Shown here one piece after another: positions 40,276 to 49,699 of a stretch of 64,000 bases of DNA (within the stretch, counting starts at the first letter, position 1; every line of letters begins with the position of its first letter). The notes beneath the pieces were generated by a model, which saw only the letters and a program-made list of their open reading frames with translations, did no database searches and was not told where the DNA came from. Origin of the DNA: PALSA-1004 sp041483135 (GTDB lineage: Bacteria > Pseudomonadota > Gammaproteobacteria > Burkholderiales > SG8-41); NCBI GenBank assembly GCA_041483135.1, contig JBGPFE010000004.1, positions 73,282 to 137,281 of the forward strand, in the 5' to 3' direction. A program made the position numbers and the translations under genes.

Positions 40276-41247
40276 TCATTGCGGAGAGATCTTCGCCGCC
40301 TTGACGACTTCCGCGTAAAGCCTGACGTCGGACGCGACGCGCTTCTGAAACTCGGGCGGCGGATCGGCGCGCGCCTCGTAACCGCCGGCCGCGAGGAACT
40401 CGCGCACTTTCGGAACCTCGAGCGCCTTGCGCACTTCCGTGTAGAGCCGCGCGAGCACGGCCGGAGGCAGTTTCGCCGGCGCAAACATGGCGTGCCAGCC
40501 CGAATCGAACTGAAAACCGGGCAAACCGGCCTCGGCGATGGTCGGCACCTCCGGCAGCGACGCCACGCGCGCGGCGCCGGTGAAACCGAGCGCGCGCAGC
40601 CGCCCCGCCTTCACAAATGGCGCGCCGACCGCGACCGCCGGAAAAGTGATCTGCACTTCGCCGCCAAGCGCGGCGTTGACCGCGGGCCCGCCGCCCTTGT
40701 ATGGAATGTGCAGCATCTGGATCCCCGCCTTCAGGCTGAACAACTCGGCCGCAAGGTGCGTGCCGTTGCCGATGCCGGCCGAGCTGTAGCGCAGTGGATT
40801 GTCCTTGTTGCGTCCGAGCGCGATCAGCTCCTTCACCGACTGCGCGGGCAGCGCCGGGTTCGCCGTCAACAGATAGCCCAGCCCCAATGCATACGCCGTA
40901 ATCGGCGTGAAGTCCTGCACGACGTCGTACGGCAACTGCTTGTAGATGCTCGGGTTGACCACGAAGGAAAACGACGTGGCGAGGATCGTGTAGCCGTCGG
41001 GCGGCGCCTTGGCGACGATGTCGCAGCCGACGATGCCGTTCGCGCCGCCCCGGTTGTCGATCACGAGCGGGTGTCCCAGCTGGGTTTCCAGTTGTTGCGC
41101 CAGCATTCGCGCGAAAGTGTCCACGTTGCCGCCCGGCGGAAACGGCACCACCAGCCGGATCGGGCGCGCCGGATACGCCTGCGCCCAGGCATCGCCGCCG
41201 GCAACGCAAACCGCCCAGGCCAGCATCAGTACGATAAATCGCCGCAC
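40276..41247 (-). CDS. Bug/TctC-family receptor (6)
   Basis: The protein has 323 residues, GTG start with AGAGGAATC upstream. Signal peptide AWAVCVAGGDAWA. Landmarks: RPIRLVVPFPPGGNVDTFAR, GHPLVIDNRGGANGIVG, PPDGYTILATSF, LRYSSAGIGNGTHLAAELF, HIPYKGGGP and LPEVPTIAEAGLPGF. Divergent from the acyl-CoA dehydrogenase operon across 153 bp, so it may be co-regulated with that pathway. Confidence 0.92.
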   Translation of the reverse strand: MRRFIVLMLAWAVCVAGGDAWAQAYPARPIRLVVPFPPGGNVDTFARMLAQQLETQLGHPLVIDNRGGANGIVGCDIVAKAPPDGYTILATSFSFVVNPSIYKQLPYDVVQDFTPITAYALGLGYLLTANPALPAQSVKELIALGRNKDNPLRYSSAGIGNGTHLAAELFSLKAGIQMLHIPYKGGGPAVNAALGGEVQITFPAVAVGAPFVKAGRLRALGFTGAARVASLPEVPTIAEAGLPGFQFDSGWHAMFAPAKLPPAVLARLYTEVRKALEVPKVREFLAAGGYEARADPPPEFQKRVASDVRLYAEVVKAAKISPQ

Positions 41248-41400
41248 GCTGATTCCTCTTCGCTGACGTTTATTACCCGCTTGTGCGCCAAATTATATAA
41301 CGCCGCACCCACCACTGTTGCGCATGATAAACCTTATGCGTATATTCGGGCTTGGCGCGGAACCGGGGGAAAGCTGCGTGTCCCGCGCAATTTTGCCGTC

Positions 41401-42654
41401 ATGTACGATCTACATCTCACCGCGGAACAGCTGGAAATGCGCGATACCGTGCGCGACTTCGTCGCGCGCGAAATCAAACCCGTCGCCATCAAGCCGGCGC
41501 GGCTGGAAGCCAGCGACCGGCGCCTGCCGCCGGAACTCGTCGACAAGGCCGCGCAGATGGGCCTGCGCACGCTGGCTCTCGCCGAAGATCGGGGCGGCGC
41601 GGGCGCCGACAATCTCACTTCGTGCATCGTGACGGAAGAACTCGCCGTGGGCGACGTGGACCTCGCAATTACGCTCGCGGAAACCTCGACGCTCGCCCAC
41701 CGCCTGCTCGATCAGGCAATGACGCCCGAGCAGCGCGGGCGCTGGCTGCCGCAGCTCGTGGCAGACGATCGATTCCACCTTGCATTGGCGGGACACGAGC
41801 CCGGCACCGATACCGAACTCGGCGTGAACTATCATCGGCCCGGTGTGCCGGACAGCGGCATCAAGACAACCGCCGCGCACACGAGCAACGGCGATTGGGT
41901 AATCAACGGCGCAAAAAGCTTCGTCGTCAATGCGCCGGTTGCGAAACTCTTCGCCGTCCAGGTCAGGACCGACTCCAAGGCGTCGGGCGCGAAAGGCGTG
42001 AGCACTCTGCTCGTGCCGCGCGATGCGCCCGGGCTGACGGTCATCGAGTGCGACGCGGCTGCCGGCTGGTATCACGGCCATCGCGGCGACCTTGCATTCA
42101 AGGATTGCCGGGTGCCCGCGGCGAACCTGCTCGGCGCGGAAGGCGCGAGTCCGTTCGCCGGCGGCGCAACATCGCTCGCGCACGGCATGCCGCAGATGCA
42201 GGCCGTGAACCTCGGAATCGGGCGCGCCGCGTACGAGGCCGCGCTCGACTACGCGAAACTGCGCATCCAGGGCGGACGGCGGATCGTCGAGCACCAGGCG
42301 ATCGGCACGCTGCTCGCCGGCATCGCGATCAGGCTCGAAACGGTGCGCAACGCGATCTGGCAGGCGGCCTGGGCTTTGGACCATCCGGATGCGCACGCCG
42401 ACCGCAGCCTGTCCGATCTGCCACTCGCGACCGTCGCCAAGGTCGTCGCCGCGGAGATGATCCACCAGGTCACGCTCGATGCGGCCGAAGTGTTCGGCGC
42501 GATGGGCGTGATGCGCGACATGCCGATGCAGAAGTACGTGGGCGACGCGCGGATCTTCCTGCATTCCGGACTGAGCAACGATGACGCCAAACTCCGCATC
42601 GCCGAGCATCTGGCCGGCTATCAACGTCCCGCGGCGGCGGCAAGCGGCAAATGA
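41401..42654 (+). CDS. Acyl-CoA dehydrogenase-family flavoprotein
   Basis: The protein has 417 residues. N-terminal helical domain (MYDLHLTAEQLEMRDTVRDF), beta domain with FHLALAGHEPGTDTE and DWVINGAKSFVVNAPVAKLF, C-terminal helical domain with GRRIVEHQAIGTLLA and DAAEVFGAMGVMRDMPMQKY. It binds FAD and would oxidise an acyl-CoA at C2-C3. At the place of the usual catalytic Glu (YEGTSEIQ) it has FLHSGLSNDD, so the base is elsewhere or the chemistry differs. Likely first gene of a unit with the enolase-superfamily protein and Bug 7. Confidence 0.88.
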   Translation: MYDLHLTAEQLEMRDTVRDFVAREIKPVAIKPARLEASDRRLPPELVDKAAQMGLRTLALAEDRGGAGADNLTSCIVTEELAVGDVDLAITLAETSTLAHRLLDQAMTPEQRGRWLPQLVADDRFHLALAGHEPGTDTELGVNYHRPGVPDSGIKTTAAHTSNGDWVINGAKSFVVNAPVAKLFAVQVRTDSKASGAKGVSTLLVPRDAPGLTVIECDAAAGWYHGHRGDLAFKDCRVPAANLLGAEGASPFAGGATSLAHGMPQMQAVNLGIGRAAYEAALDYAKLRIQGGRRIVEHQAIGTLLAGIAIRLETVRNAIWQAAWALDHPDAHADRSLSDLPLATVAKVVAAEMIHQVTLDAAEVFGAMGVMRDMPMQKYVGDARIFLHSGLSNDDAKLRIAEHLAGYQRPAAAASGK

Positions 42655-42788
42655 TTCCGTAACGGGCTCGCCGTTGCGTGCCGGTTCGCCTGTCGAACGT
42701 TTCGCGCGAGTCCGGGACTGAGCGCATTTCCTTCTGCGCGAATATCCACGCCTTCATCCCGCCGACAATCGCTTAAGAGAGAGACACC

Positions 42789-43913
42789 ATGAAGATCCGC
42801 AAAGTCACCTGCTGGTTGTTGCGCATACCGTTCACGTTTCCACTGGTGAAGGATACCCAGCACGCGCTCGCCAATTTCGTCGAGATCGAAACGGACGACG
42901 GCTTGAAGGGCCACGCGCTCGTCGCCTATCCGCTCAAGTACGGCATCCGCGAGTTCATCAACCGCGAAGCCGCGCCGGTCATCGAAGGCATGGATGCCAT
43001 GCGCCCGGAGGAAGTGCGCAACCGGCTTTTCTGGGCCACGGCGCGCAAGTACTTCATGGGCGCGTGGAACTGCGCGGCGAGCCTGATCGACATCGCGCTG
43101 TGGGACATCAAGGGCAAGGCGCTCGGCCAGCCGATCTGGAAGCTGCTCGGCGGCGCGCACAGCCGGATTCCCGCGTACATCACATTCGGCTTGCCGCGCT
43201 ACAGCATCGAGGAGCTGATCGAGGTGGCCCGCATGCTGATCAAGGACGGCCAGACGCGCCTTAAAATGGTGGTCGCCGCGGGCTCCCATCAATACGATGA
43301 AATCCTCGGCCAGCCCAGCGACGAAGACATCGAGACGGACGCGGCGCGCGTGCATGCGCTGCGGGAAGCCGTGGGACCGAAGATCGAGCTCATGATGGAC
43401 GCCAACAAGGGCGCGACGTTCCCCCAGGCGCTGCGTCTCGCCAAGCTGTGCGAGCCTTGCCACCTGACCTGGTTCGAGGACCCGGTGCTCCAGGCCGACC
43501 CGCGGTTGATGGCGCGTCTGCGCGCCCGGACCACGATCCCCATCGCAGCGGGCAGCACCGCGACTTCGGACCTGATGTACTTGCGCGAGTATCTGATACA
43601 CGAAGCGGTGGATTACCTGCAGCCCAACGTGCGCGATATCGGCGGCTACACGCAGGGCCTCAAGGCGGCGGCGCTCGCGCAGGCGTTCAACGTTCCGATC
43701 GCGATGGGCGGCAACTGGCCGCACATCAACATGCACCTGCAGGCCGCCGTGCCGAACGGCGGGCGCGTCGAATATCACTGGCAAGGCTGGAAGATCGTCG
43801 AAGCGCTGTTCGACGGCGCGCCGCCGCCGGTGAACGGGTTCACCACGCTGCCGGAAGCGCCGGGACTGGGCTTCACGCCCAAGGCGGGAATGCTCGATCT
43901 GGCGGTGGATTGA
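42789..43913 (+). CDS. Mandelate racemase/muconate lactonizing enzyme family protein
   Basis: The protein has 374 residues. AAGAGAGAGACACC precedes the ATG. Capping domain 1-125, then barrel with K159 (TRLKMVVA), metal ligands D204 (LMMDANKG) and E230 (TWFEDPVL), and H312 (NWPHINMH). The third metal ligand, normally Glu in AAGE, is Ser256 (PIAAGSTATSD), so Mg2+ binding may be altered. Enolase-superfamily members abstract the alpha proton of a carboxylate. Substrate unknown. It sits between the acyl-CoA dehydrogenase and Bug 7. Confidence 0.88.
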   Translation: MKIRKVTCWLLRIPFTFPLVKDTQHALANFVEIETDDGLKGHALVAYPLKYGIREFINREAAPVIEGMDAMRPEEVRNRLFWATARKYFMGAWNCAASLIDIALWDIKGKALGQPIWKLLGGAHSRIPAYITFGLPRYSIEELIEVARMLIKDGQTRLKMVVAAGSHQYDEILGQPSDEDIETDAARVHALREAVGPKIELMMDANKGATFPQALRLAKLCEPCHLTWFEDPVLQADPRLMARLRARTTIPIAAGSTATSDLMYLREYLIHEAVDYLQPNVRDIGGYTQGLKAAALAQAFNVPIAMGGNWPHINMHLQAAVPNGGRVEYHWQGWKIVEALFDGAPPPVNGFTTLPEAPGLGFTPKAGMLDLAVD

Positions 43914-44006
43914 TCCGTGACGATCGGCGTCGAGTCCGGCAAGTATCGGCTGCGGCACTTCTTTACGATGGCGCCGCATCAGATCCACCAGCGGGTAGAT
44001 ACCGTG

Positions 44007-44993
44007 ATGTCGAATACCCGATCGCACGCGGTTTGCGCCCTGGCTGCCGGCATCGCCGCGCTTGTGCTGACGGCAAACCCGCTTGCAACGAGCGCCCAGA
44101 CTTACCCGGCGCGACCGGTGCGGCTGGTCGTGCCCTTCCCGCCGGGCGGCAGCAACGACATCGTGGGACGCGTGGTGGCCGTGAACTTGAGCGACCGCAT
44201 CGGCAAGCAGGTCATCGTCGACAACCGGGCGGGCGGCAATTCGATCATCGGCAGCGAGATCGTCGCCAACGCGCAACCCGACGGCTATACGCTGCTCGTG
44301 ATCTCCACCTCGTTCACGACCAACCCGATCATCCACAAGCTGCCCTACGACCCGCTGAAATCATTCGCGTGGGTCGCGATGCTCGGCGTGGGGCCCAATG
44401 TGCTGGTCGTGACGCTGAGCCTGCCCGTCAATTCGGTGAAGGAGCTGATCGCGCTCGCGAAGGCCAAGCCCGGACAACTGATCTACGCCTCGACGGGCGT
44501 GGGCAGCAACGCGCACTTCGGCACGGAGCTGTTCAAGCACATGACCGGCATCGACATGCTGCACGTTCCGTACAAAGGCGGCGGTCCGGCGCTGATCGAG
44601 ACCATCGCGGGACAGGCGCAGCTGTGCCTGTCATCGCTGATCCAGACGACCGTGCATATCCGTTCCGGCAAGCTGCGCGCGCTCGCGACTACCGGCGCCA
44701 GGCGCAGCGTCATACTGCCGGATGTGCCGACCATCAGCGAAGCGGGCGTGCCCGGCTACGAAACGCAGAACTGGTGGGGCGTCGCCGCGCCGCGCGGCAC
44801 GCCGGCTCAGGTCATCCGCAAACTGAACGAAGACATCAAGGCCGTGCTGCTGTTGCCGGATACCGGGAAGCGGCTCATCAACGAAGGCGCGGAGCCGGCG
44901 ATCAGCACCCCGGACGAGTTGGGCAGGCACGTCGCATCCGAAATGGCGAAGTGGGTGCAAGTCGCAAAAGTCGCGGGGATCCGCGGCGAGTAG
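44007..44993 (+). CDS. Bug/TctC-family receptor (7)
   Basis: The protein has 328 residues from ATG 44007, chosen because it opens the signal peptide (IAALVLTANPLATSA). Landmarks: RPVRLVVPFPPGGSND, KQVIVDNRAGGNSIIG, QPDGYTLLVIST, LIYASTGVGSNAHFGTELF, HVPYKGGGP and LPDVPTISEAGVPGY. It lies 93 bp after the enolase-superfamily gene on the same strand, consistent with import and catabolism of one acid. Confidence 0.92.
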   Translation: MSNTRSHAVCALAAGIAALVLTANPLATSAQTYPARPVRLVVPFPPGGSNDIVGRVVAVNLSDRIGKQVIVDNRAGGNSIIGSEIVANAQPDGYTLLVISTSFTTNPIIHKLPYDPLKSFAWVAMLGVGPNVLVVTLSLPVNSVKELIALAKAKPGQLIYASTGVGSNAHFGTELFKHMTGIDMLHVPYKGGGPALIETIAGQAQLCLSSLIQTTVHIRSGKLRALATTGARRSVILPDVPTISEAGVPGYETQNWWGVAAPRGTPAQVIRKLNEDIKAVLLLPDTGKRLINEGAEPAISTPDELGRHVASEMAKWVQVAKVAGIRGE

Positions 44994-45131
44994 CTGCCGC
45001 GCTGACTCTGGCCTTGCGTGAGAGGTAAGGGATAAACGGTCTTCACCGATTACTATTCACTGACCCCATTTGCCGTTTGCTTCACCGCGCCGCCGGCACA
45101 TCCTTGCCGTCCCCTGTTCCGAAAGGTGCCG

Positions 45132-46106
45132 TCAATCGGCGCGCATGCCTCTTTCCCTGATGACTTTGCCCCATTTTTCCAGTTCGGTTTTCAGGTGGGC
45201 CGAAAATTCCTCGGGCGAGCTGGCGATAACGTCCAGGCCGCTTTCCTCAAGTCGCCGTGTTTGCTCCGGGGAGCCCATGGCCTTCTTGAGCTTCTCGTTC
45301 AGCAACGCGACAACCGCCGCGGGTGTCCCTTTGGGCGCGAGCATGCCGTGCCACGCGATAAACTCATAACCGGGCAGCCCGGCTTCCGCGACGGTGGGAA
45401 CGTTCGGCAGCGTCGCGGAACGTTTGGTGCTGGTGACGCCGAGCGCGCGCAGCTTCCGGGAATTCACATGCGGAGCCGTCTCGAGGAGACTGGTGAAAGT
45501 AATTCCGACCTCGCCGCCGATCGTTGCGATGACCGCGGGGGCGCCCCCTTTGAACTGGATCGCCACGATATTCACCTTCCCCAGAAAATTGAACAACTCG
45601 CCGGCAATGTGGGGGTTGGTGCCGACGCCGGCCGCGGCATAATTCAGCTCTCCCGGCCTCGCCTTGGCCAGCTGCAGCAACTCGCGCACGGAGTGGACGG
45701 GCAGCGAAGGGTGCACGGTCAGCAGGCCAGGCGTCGACGCCAGTAACGACACCGGCACAAAATCGTTCAGCACGTCATAAGGCACCCGGCTGTACAGGAA
45801 GGTGTTTACCACGAAGGGAACGGTGTGCGACAGCAGCGTGTAACCATCGGGCGCGGCGCGCGCCACCAGCTCGGTCGCGATATTGCCCGACGCCCCGCTG
45901 CGGTTGTCGACGACGATCTGCTGCCCCAGATTCTCGGCGAGCTTCGGGCTTACCAGGCGCGCGATCAAGTCCACGCTGCCGCCCGGCGGAAACGGCACGA
46001 CCCAGCGCACCGGCTTGCCCGGATAATTTTCGGTTTGCGCCCCGGCAAACCTTGCGGCTGACGCCGCCATGCCGAAGGATAATGCGACCAGGATGATTTT
46101 CTTCAA
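45132..46106 (-). CDS. Bug/TctC-family receptor (8), last of a six-receptor tandem
   Basis: The protein has 324 residues, TTG start preceded by GGGAGGA. Signal peptide AASAARFAGA. Landmarks: KPVRWVVPFPPGGSVD, QQIVVDNRSGASGNIA, APDGYTLLSHTV, LNYAAAGVGTNPHIAGELF, LPNVPTVAEAGLPGY. Where most paralogues have HVPYKG it has AIQFKGGAP, so the central binding loop differs. It is last in the minus-strand series 54409 to 45132 and convergent with Bug 7. Confidence 0.92.
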   Translation of the reverse strand: MKKIILVALSFGMAASAARFAGAQTENYPGKPVRWVVPFPPGGSVDLIARLVSPKLAENLGQQIVVDNRSGASGNIATELVARAAPDGYTLLSHTVPFVVNTFLYSRVPYDVLNDFVPVSLLASTPGLLTVHPSLPVHSVRELLQLAKARPGELNYAAAGVGTNPHIAGELFNFLGKVNIVAIQFKGGAPAVIATIGGEVGITFTSLLETAPHVNSRKLRALGVTSTKRSATLPNVPTVAEAGLPGYEFIAWHGMLAPKGTPAAVVALLNEKLKKAMGSPEQTRRLEESGLDVIASSPEEFSAHLKTELEKWGKVIRERGMRAD

Positions 46107-46166
46107 GCTGTCCTCCCTTCCAGACCAGAAAAACCTTCGCCAGAAGCCGGCGAAATTCTGCGATCC

Positions 46167-47144
46167 CTAATCCCCCGCGAGCCCCGTGTCTTTCACGACC
46201 TTGGTCCACTTCGCGATTTCCGCCTTCACGTGCGCGGCAAACTCCTCAGGAGAGGCCGGTGAAACATCGATGGCCTGTTCTTCGAGACGTTTTCGGAGCA
46301 GGGTGCCGCCGGCCAGCAGTTTGTTCATGTCGGCGTTGATCTTGGCGATGATGGGCTGGGGCACCTTGGATTGAGTGCAAAGCCCGTACCACCCTGTGAC
46401 ATCGTACCCCGGCACGCCCTGTTCCTGGAAGGTCGGCACGTCCGGCAACTGCGCGCTGCGTTTGGCCGAGGTGACCCCCAGCCCCCTGACCCTGCCGGAC
46501 CTGACCGCTGCGAGTGGTCCTCCCGCCAGATTGCCGACCGACGATTCTATTTGTCCGCTGATCACGTCGGAAAGCGCCGCGGCCGCGCCCTTGTACGGCA
46601 CGTGCACGATTTTGATGCCGGTCATGCTCATGAGTAGTTCGATCGACATGTGGGGCGATGCGCCGACGCCGGAGGAGCCGAAGTTGAGCTTGCCCGGATT
46701 TGCCCTGGCGTAGGCAATGTACTGCTCGAGTGTTTTCATGGGCGCCGATGGGTGCACCATGAAAATGTTGGGCACGCCGCCTATCATGGCGGGAAACGCA
46801 AAATCGCCGACCGGATCGAAAGTCAGGCGCTTGCCGAAGCGCGCCGGTGTCACGCCGTGCGAGCCGATATTGCACAGCACCAGCGTATAACCGTCGGGGG
46901 CGGCCAGCGCCGTTACTTCGGTGGCGATGTTGCCCGCCGCGCCGGGCCGATTCTCGACCACCACCTGGGTGCCCCATAATTCGGTCAGCGCCGCGGCAAC
47001 GATGCGAGCGGTGGTGTCAACGCCACCGCCCGGCACGTAGCCCACCATGATGCGCACCGGCTTGTTCGGATATGACTGGGAATGCGCGGCCCCGCCCGAG
47101 GCGAGCGCAAGGACGAAACCAAATGCGATGAGAACAGCTTTCAT
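46167..47144 (-). CDS. Bug/TctC-family receptor (9)
   Basis: The protein has 325 residues from ATG 47144 (CCGGAGGACC upstream). Signal peptide GFVLALASGGAAHS. Landmarks: KPVRIMVGYVPGGGVD, TQVVVENRPGAAGNIA, APDGYTLVLCNI, LNFGSSGVGASPHMSIELL, HVPYKGAAA and LPDVPTFQEQGVPGY. The helix-capping loop is GYVPGGG, shared with receptor 10's GFTPGGG style, suggesting these two are close paralogues. Gap to Bug 8 is 60 bp. Confidence 0.92.
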   Translation of the reverse strand: MKAVLIAFGFVLALASGGAAHSQSYPNKPVRIMVGYVPGGGVDTTARIVAAALTELWGTQVVVENRPGAAGNIATEVTALAAPDGYTLVLCNIGSHGVTPARFGKRLTFDPVGDFAFPAMIGGVPNIFMVHPSAPMKTLEQYIAYARANPGKLNFGSSGVGASPHMSIELLMSMTGIKIVHVPYKGAAAALSDVISGQIESSVGNLAGGPLAAVRSGRVRGLGVTSAKRSAQLPDVPTFQEQGVPGYDVTGWYGLCTQSKVPQPIIAKINADMNKLLAGGTLLRKRLEEQAIDVSPASPEEFAAHVKAEIAKWTKVVKDTGLAGD

Positions 47145-47256
47145 GACCGGTCCTCCGGTGGACGGTAAACAATTGCGGGCGGAGCCGTTCTGCGACAACC
47201 GCCGCCCCGCATGAACTATCGCCAAGCGCAGCTCGCGGACCAGTCGCGTCGCGCCA

Positions 47257-48255
47257 TCAATCCGCCTTGATGTTCGCCGCGCGGGCAATTGCCGTGAACG
47301 CGGCGATCTCGTCGGCAATGAGCTGGTCGAACTGCTCGGGCGTGGTCGGCTGGGGGTCGAGCCCGAGCGGCGTCCAGCGCTGGCGCAAGCCGGGTTCGTT
47401 GAGAATGCGCGTGATCTCGCGGTTGAGCCTCGCGACGATAGCGCGCGGCGTCTGCCGCGTCGTCAGCAGCCCGAACCAGAGCTCCGAGTGGTAACCCGGC
47501 ACGCCGGCCTCGGCGACGGTCGGCACATCAGGAACCAGCGGATCGCGCCGCACCGAGGAGACGCCGAGCGCGACGAGCTTGCCCTCTTTCACGAGGTTCA
47601 CCGCGTTCGCGATCGGCGCCATGAAGAACTGCACGCGCCCGGTCATGGTCTCGGTCAGCGCTTCGGGTATGCCCTTGAACGGAACGTGCACGACATCGAT
47701 TGCGGCCATGCTCTTGAACTGCTCGCCGGCGAAATGCGTGCCGCTGCCGACGCCGGCGGAGGAGAAGTTGAGTTGCCCGGGCTTCGCCTTCGCGAGCGCG
47801 AGCAGATCATGCAGTGATTTCACGCCCAGCGCAGGCGCAACCACCAGCAGATACTTGGAGTTCGCGGTCAGCGTGATGCCGGCGAGGTCCTTGCGCGTGT
47901 CGTACGGCAGTTTGGCGTAGACGGCAGGCGCCACGGCATGCGCGGAAGATACCGAGAGCAGCGTGTAGCCGTCGGGGTTCGCGCGGGCCACGGTCTGGGC
48001 GGCGATGGTGCCACCCGCGCCCGGCCGGTTGTCCACCACGACGTTCTGCCGCCAGCTTTCGGTGAGCTTCTGCGCGATGAAGCGCGCGGTGATGTCGGGC
48101 CCGCCGCCGGGCGTGAAGCCGACCACGATGCGGATCGGCCTGCCCGGGAAATCCGCGGCTGGTCCGCCGGCCGCCGGCTGCGCGGCGTGGCCCGCCGCCA
48201 TCACCGCGAGCAACGCCACGGGAGCAGCGACGAGCAGCCGGAACAACTTAATCAA
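47257..48255 (-). CDS. Bug/TctC-family receptor (10)
   Basis: The protein has 332 residues, apparently TTG start; the ribosome site is weak. Signal peptide LLAVMAAGHAAQ followed by an extra Ala/Gly-rich spacer. Landmarks: RPIRIVVGFTPGGGPDITAR, QNVVVDNRPGAGGTIA, NPDGYTLLSVSS, LNFSSAGVGSGTHFAGEQF, HVPFKGIPE and VPDVPTVAEAGVPGY. It lies 57 bp downstream of the cold-shock gene. Confidence 0.92.
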   Translation of the reverse strand: MIKLFRLLVAAPVALLAVMAAGHAAQPAAGGPAADFPGRPIRIVVGFTPGGGPDITARFIAQKLTESWRQNVVVDNRPGAGGTIAAQTVARANPDGYTLLSVSSAHAVAPAVYAKLPYDTRKDLAGITLTANSKYLLVVAPALGVKSLHDLLALAKAKPGQLNFSSAGVGSGTHFAGEQFKSMAAIDVVHVPFKGIPEALTETMTGRVQFFMAPIANAVNLVKEGKLVALGVSSVRRDPLVPDVPTVAEAGVPGYHSELWFGLLTTRQTPRAIVARLNREITRILNEPGLRQRWTPLGLDPQPTTPEQFDQLIADEIAAFTAIARAANIKAD

Positions 48256-48312
48256 ACCTGGCGGAGAAATGGAGCCGGGGTCGATTTCCGCCCTGCCCCG
48301 GTTATTGCCGGA

Positions 48313-48519
48313 TCAGACTGACTTCAAATTCTCAGCCGATGTCTTGCCATTCTGGCCCTTGACCAGTTCGTAGCCGATCTTCTGGCCGTCCTTCAATGTG
48401 GTCAGACCGGCTTTCTCGACAGCCGACACATGCACGAAAACGTCTTTTGAGCCGTCATCCGGCTGGATAAAACCGAAACCCTTGGATGCGTTGAACCACT
48501 TCACTGTGCCAGTAGCCAC
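48313..48519 (-). CDS. cspA: Cold-shock domain protein (CspA family)
   Basis: The protein has 68 residues, GTG start with CAGGAGATTTTT upstream. Single-stranded nucleic-acid-binding OB fold: TGTVKWFNASKGFGFIQPDD carries RNP1, KDVFVHVSAV carries RNP2. These act as RNA chaperones. It sits inside a run of Bug genes on the same strand, with a 147-bp leader after Bug 11 that could hold its own promoter and a regulatory 5' UTR. A hairpin (48275-48301, CCGGGG/CCCCGG stem) follows its stop. Confidence 0.95.
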   Translation of the reverse strand: MATGTVKWFNASKGFGFIQPDDGSKDVFVHVSAVEKAGLTTLKDGQKIGYELVKGQNGKTSAENLKSV

Positions 48520-48666
48520 AAAAATCTCCTGATAGAAATGTAGTTGAATACCAGCCCGGGCCAGCGTCCGGTCCAGGCTGATGGGGACACAGTCTAAACC
48601 ATCATGCCTGAGGTTGCGAATGCAAGCGGTGCGCGGGCCAGTGAGGGCGCGCCCGATCCCGTCCGT

Positions 48667-49638
48667 TCAGTCCACCTTGGCACCCGAGCGCTTCACGACG
48701 TCACCCCATTTCGCGTACTCGGTGCGGATGAGCTCGGCAAACTGCTCGGGCGTGCCGCCCGCGGGCTCGGCCCCGATCGCGGCGAATTTTTCCCTGAGCG
48801 CCGGCGTCGCGAGCGCCTTGTTGATCTCGGCATTGAGCCGCGCCACGATCGCCGCGGGCACGGCGGCCGGCGCGACGATGCCGTTCCAGGTGGTGGCTTC
48901 GTAGCCCGGCACGCCCGCTTCAGCGATGGTCGGCAGCTCGGGCAGCGCCGGCGAGCGCTTCGCGCCGGTCACCGCGAGCCCCCGCACCCGGCCCGACCTG
49001 GCGTGCGGCGTGATGGAGTTGAGGCTTTCCATCAGCAATTGCACCTGTCCCGAGATGAGATCCGTAGTGGCCGCCGCCCCGCCCTTGTACGGCACGTGCA
49101 CGATCTGCGTGCCGGTCATGAGCTTGAAAAGCTCGAACCCCACGTGACCCGGCGTGCCGTTGCCCGAGGAAGCGTTCGAGAGCTTGCCCGGGTTCTGTTT
49201 GGCGTAATCGATCAGATCGCGCACGCTTCTGACGGGAAGCGACGGCGTGACCGCGAGCAGCATCTGGTTGTTGGCCAGGTGCGCAACGGCCTTGAAATCC
49301 TGCAGCACGTTGATCGGCGCGTGGCTCGCGAGATTGGGGCTGATCGCGAGCGCGCCCACGGGCGCGTAGCCTATCGTGTAGCCGTCGGGGGTCGCCCGCG
49401 CGGTCAATTCCATGCCGATCATGAGCGCGCCGCCGGGACGGTTGTCGACGACGACCTGCTGCCCGAGCTGCTGCGCCAGCGCCGCAGCGACGAGCCGGGC
49501 AACCGTGTCCGATGCGCTGCCGGGCGCCTGGGGCACGATCAGCCTGACCGGCCGCTCGGGATAGCCGGCCGCCGCAGCCTCGCATGCGAGCAATGCCGCG
49601 GCGGCGATGGCGGCGGGAATCCGGACTGAAATCTTCAT
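48667..49638 (-). CDS. Bug/TctC-family receptor (11)
   Basis: The protein has 323 residues, ATG 49638. Signal peptide AAIAAAALLACEAAA. Landmarks: RPVRLIVPQAPGSASD (PGSASD instead of PGGxxD), QQVVVDNRPGGALMIG, TPDGYTIGYAPV, LSNASSGNGTPGHVGFELF, HVPYKGGAA and LPELPTIAEAGVPGY. The changed first loop suggests a distinct ligand. It lies 61 bp after Bug 12. Confidence 0.92.
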   Translation of the reverse strand: MKISVRIPAAIAAAALLACEAAAAGYPERPVRLIVPQAPGSASDTVARLVAAALAQQLGQQVVVDNRPGGALMIGMELTARATPDGYTIGYAPVGALAISPNLASHAPINVLQDFKAVAHLANNQMLLAVTPSLPVRSVRDLIDYAKQNPGKLSNASSGNGTPGHVGFELFKLMTGTQIVHVPYKGGAAATTDLISGQVQLLMESLNSITPHARSGRVRGLAVTGAKRSPALPELPTIAEAGVPGYEATTWNGIVAPAAVPAAIVARLNAEINKALATPALREKFAAIGAEPAGGTPEQFAELIRTEYAKWGDVVKRSGAKVD

Positions 49639-49699
49639 CGCAATCAGCCGCCCGTTACACGCGTAGCGATACGGAGTTCACGGGGCGGGTGCATTCCTG

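Noticed and set aside
40279..41400. Long N-terminal extension of the acyl-CoA dehydrogenase frame from 40279
   Set aside because: It is antisense to Bug 6; the enzyme begins at ATG 41401 (MYDLHLTAEQLEM).
42621..44336. 571-codon minus-strand frame antisense to the enolase-superfamily and Bug 7 genes
   Set aside because: Antisense shadow; the plus-strand genes have clear motifs and ribosome sites.
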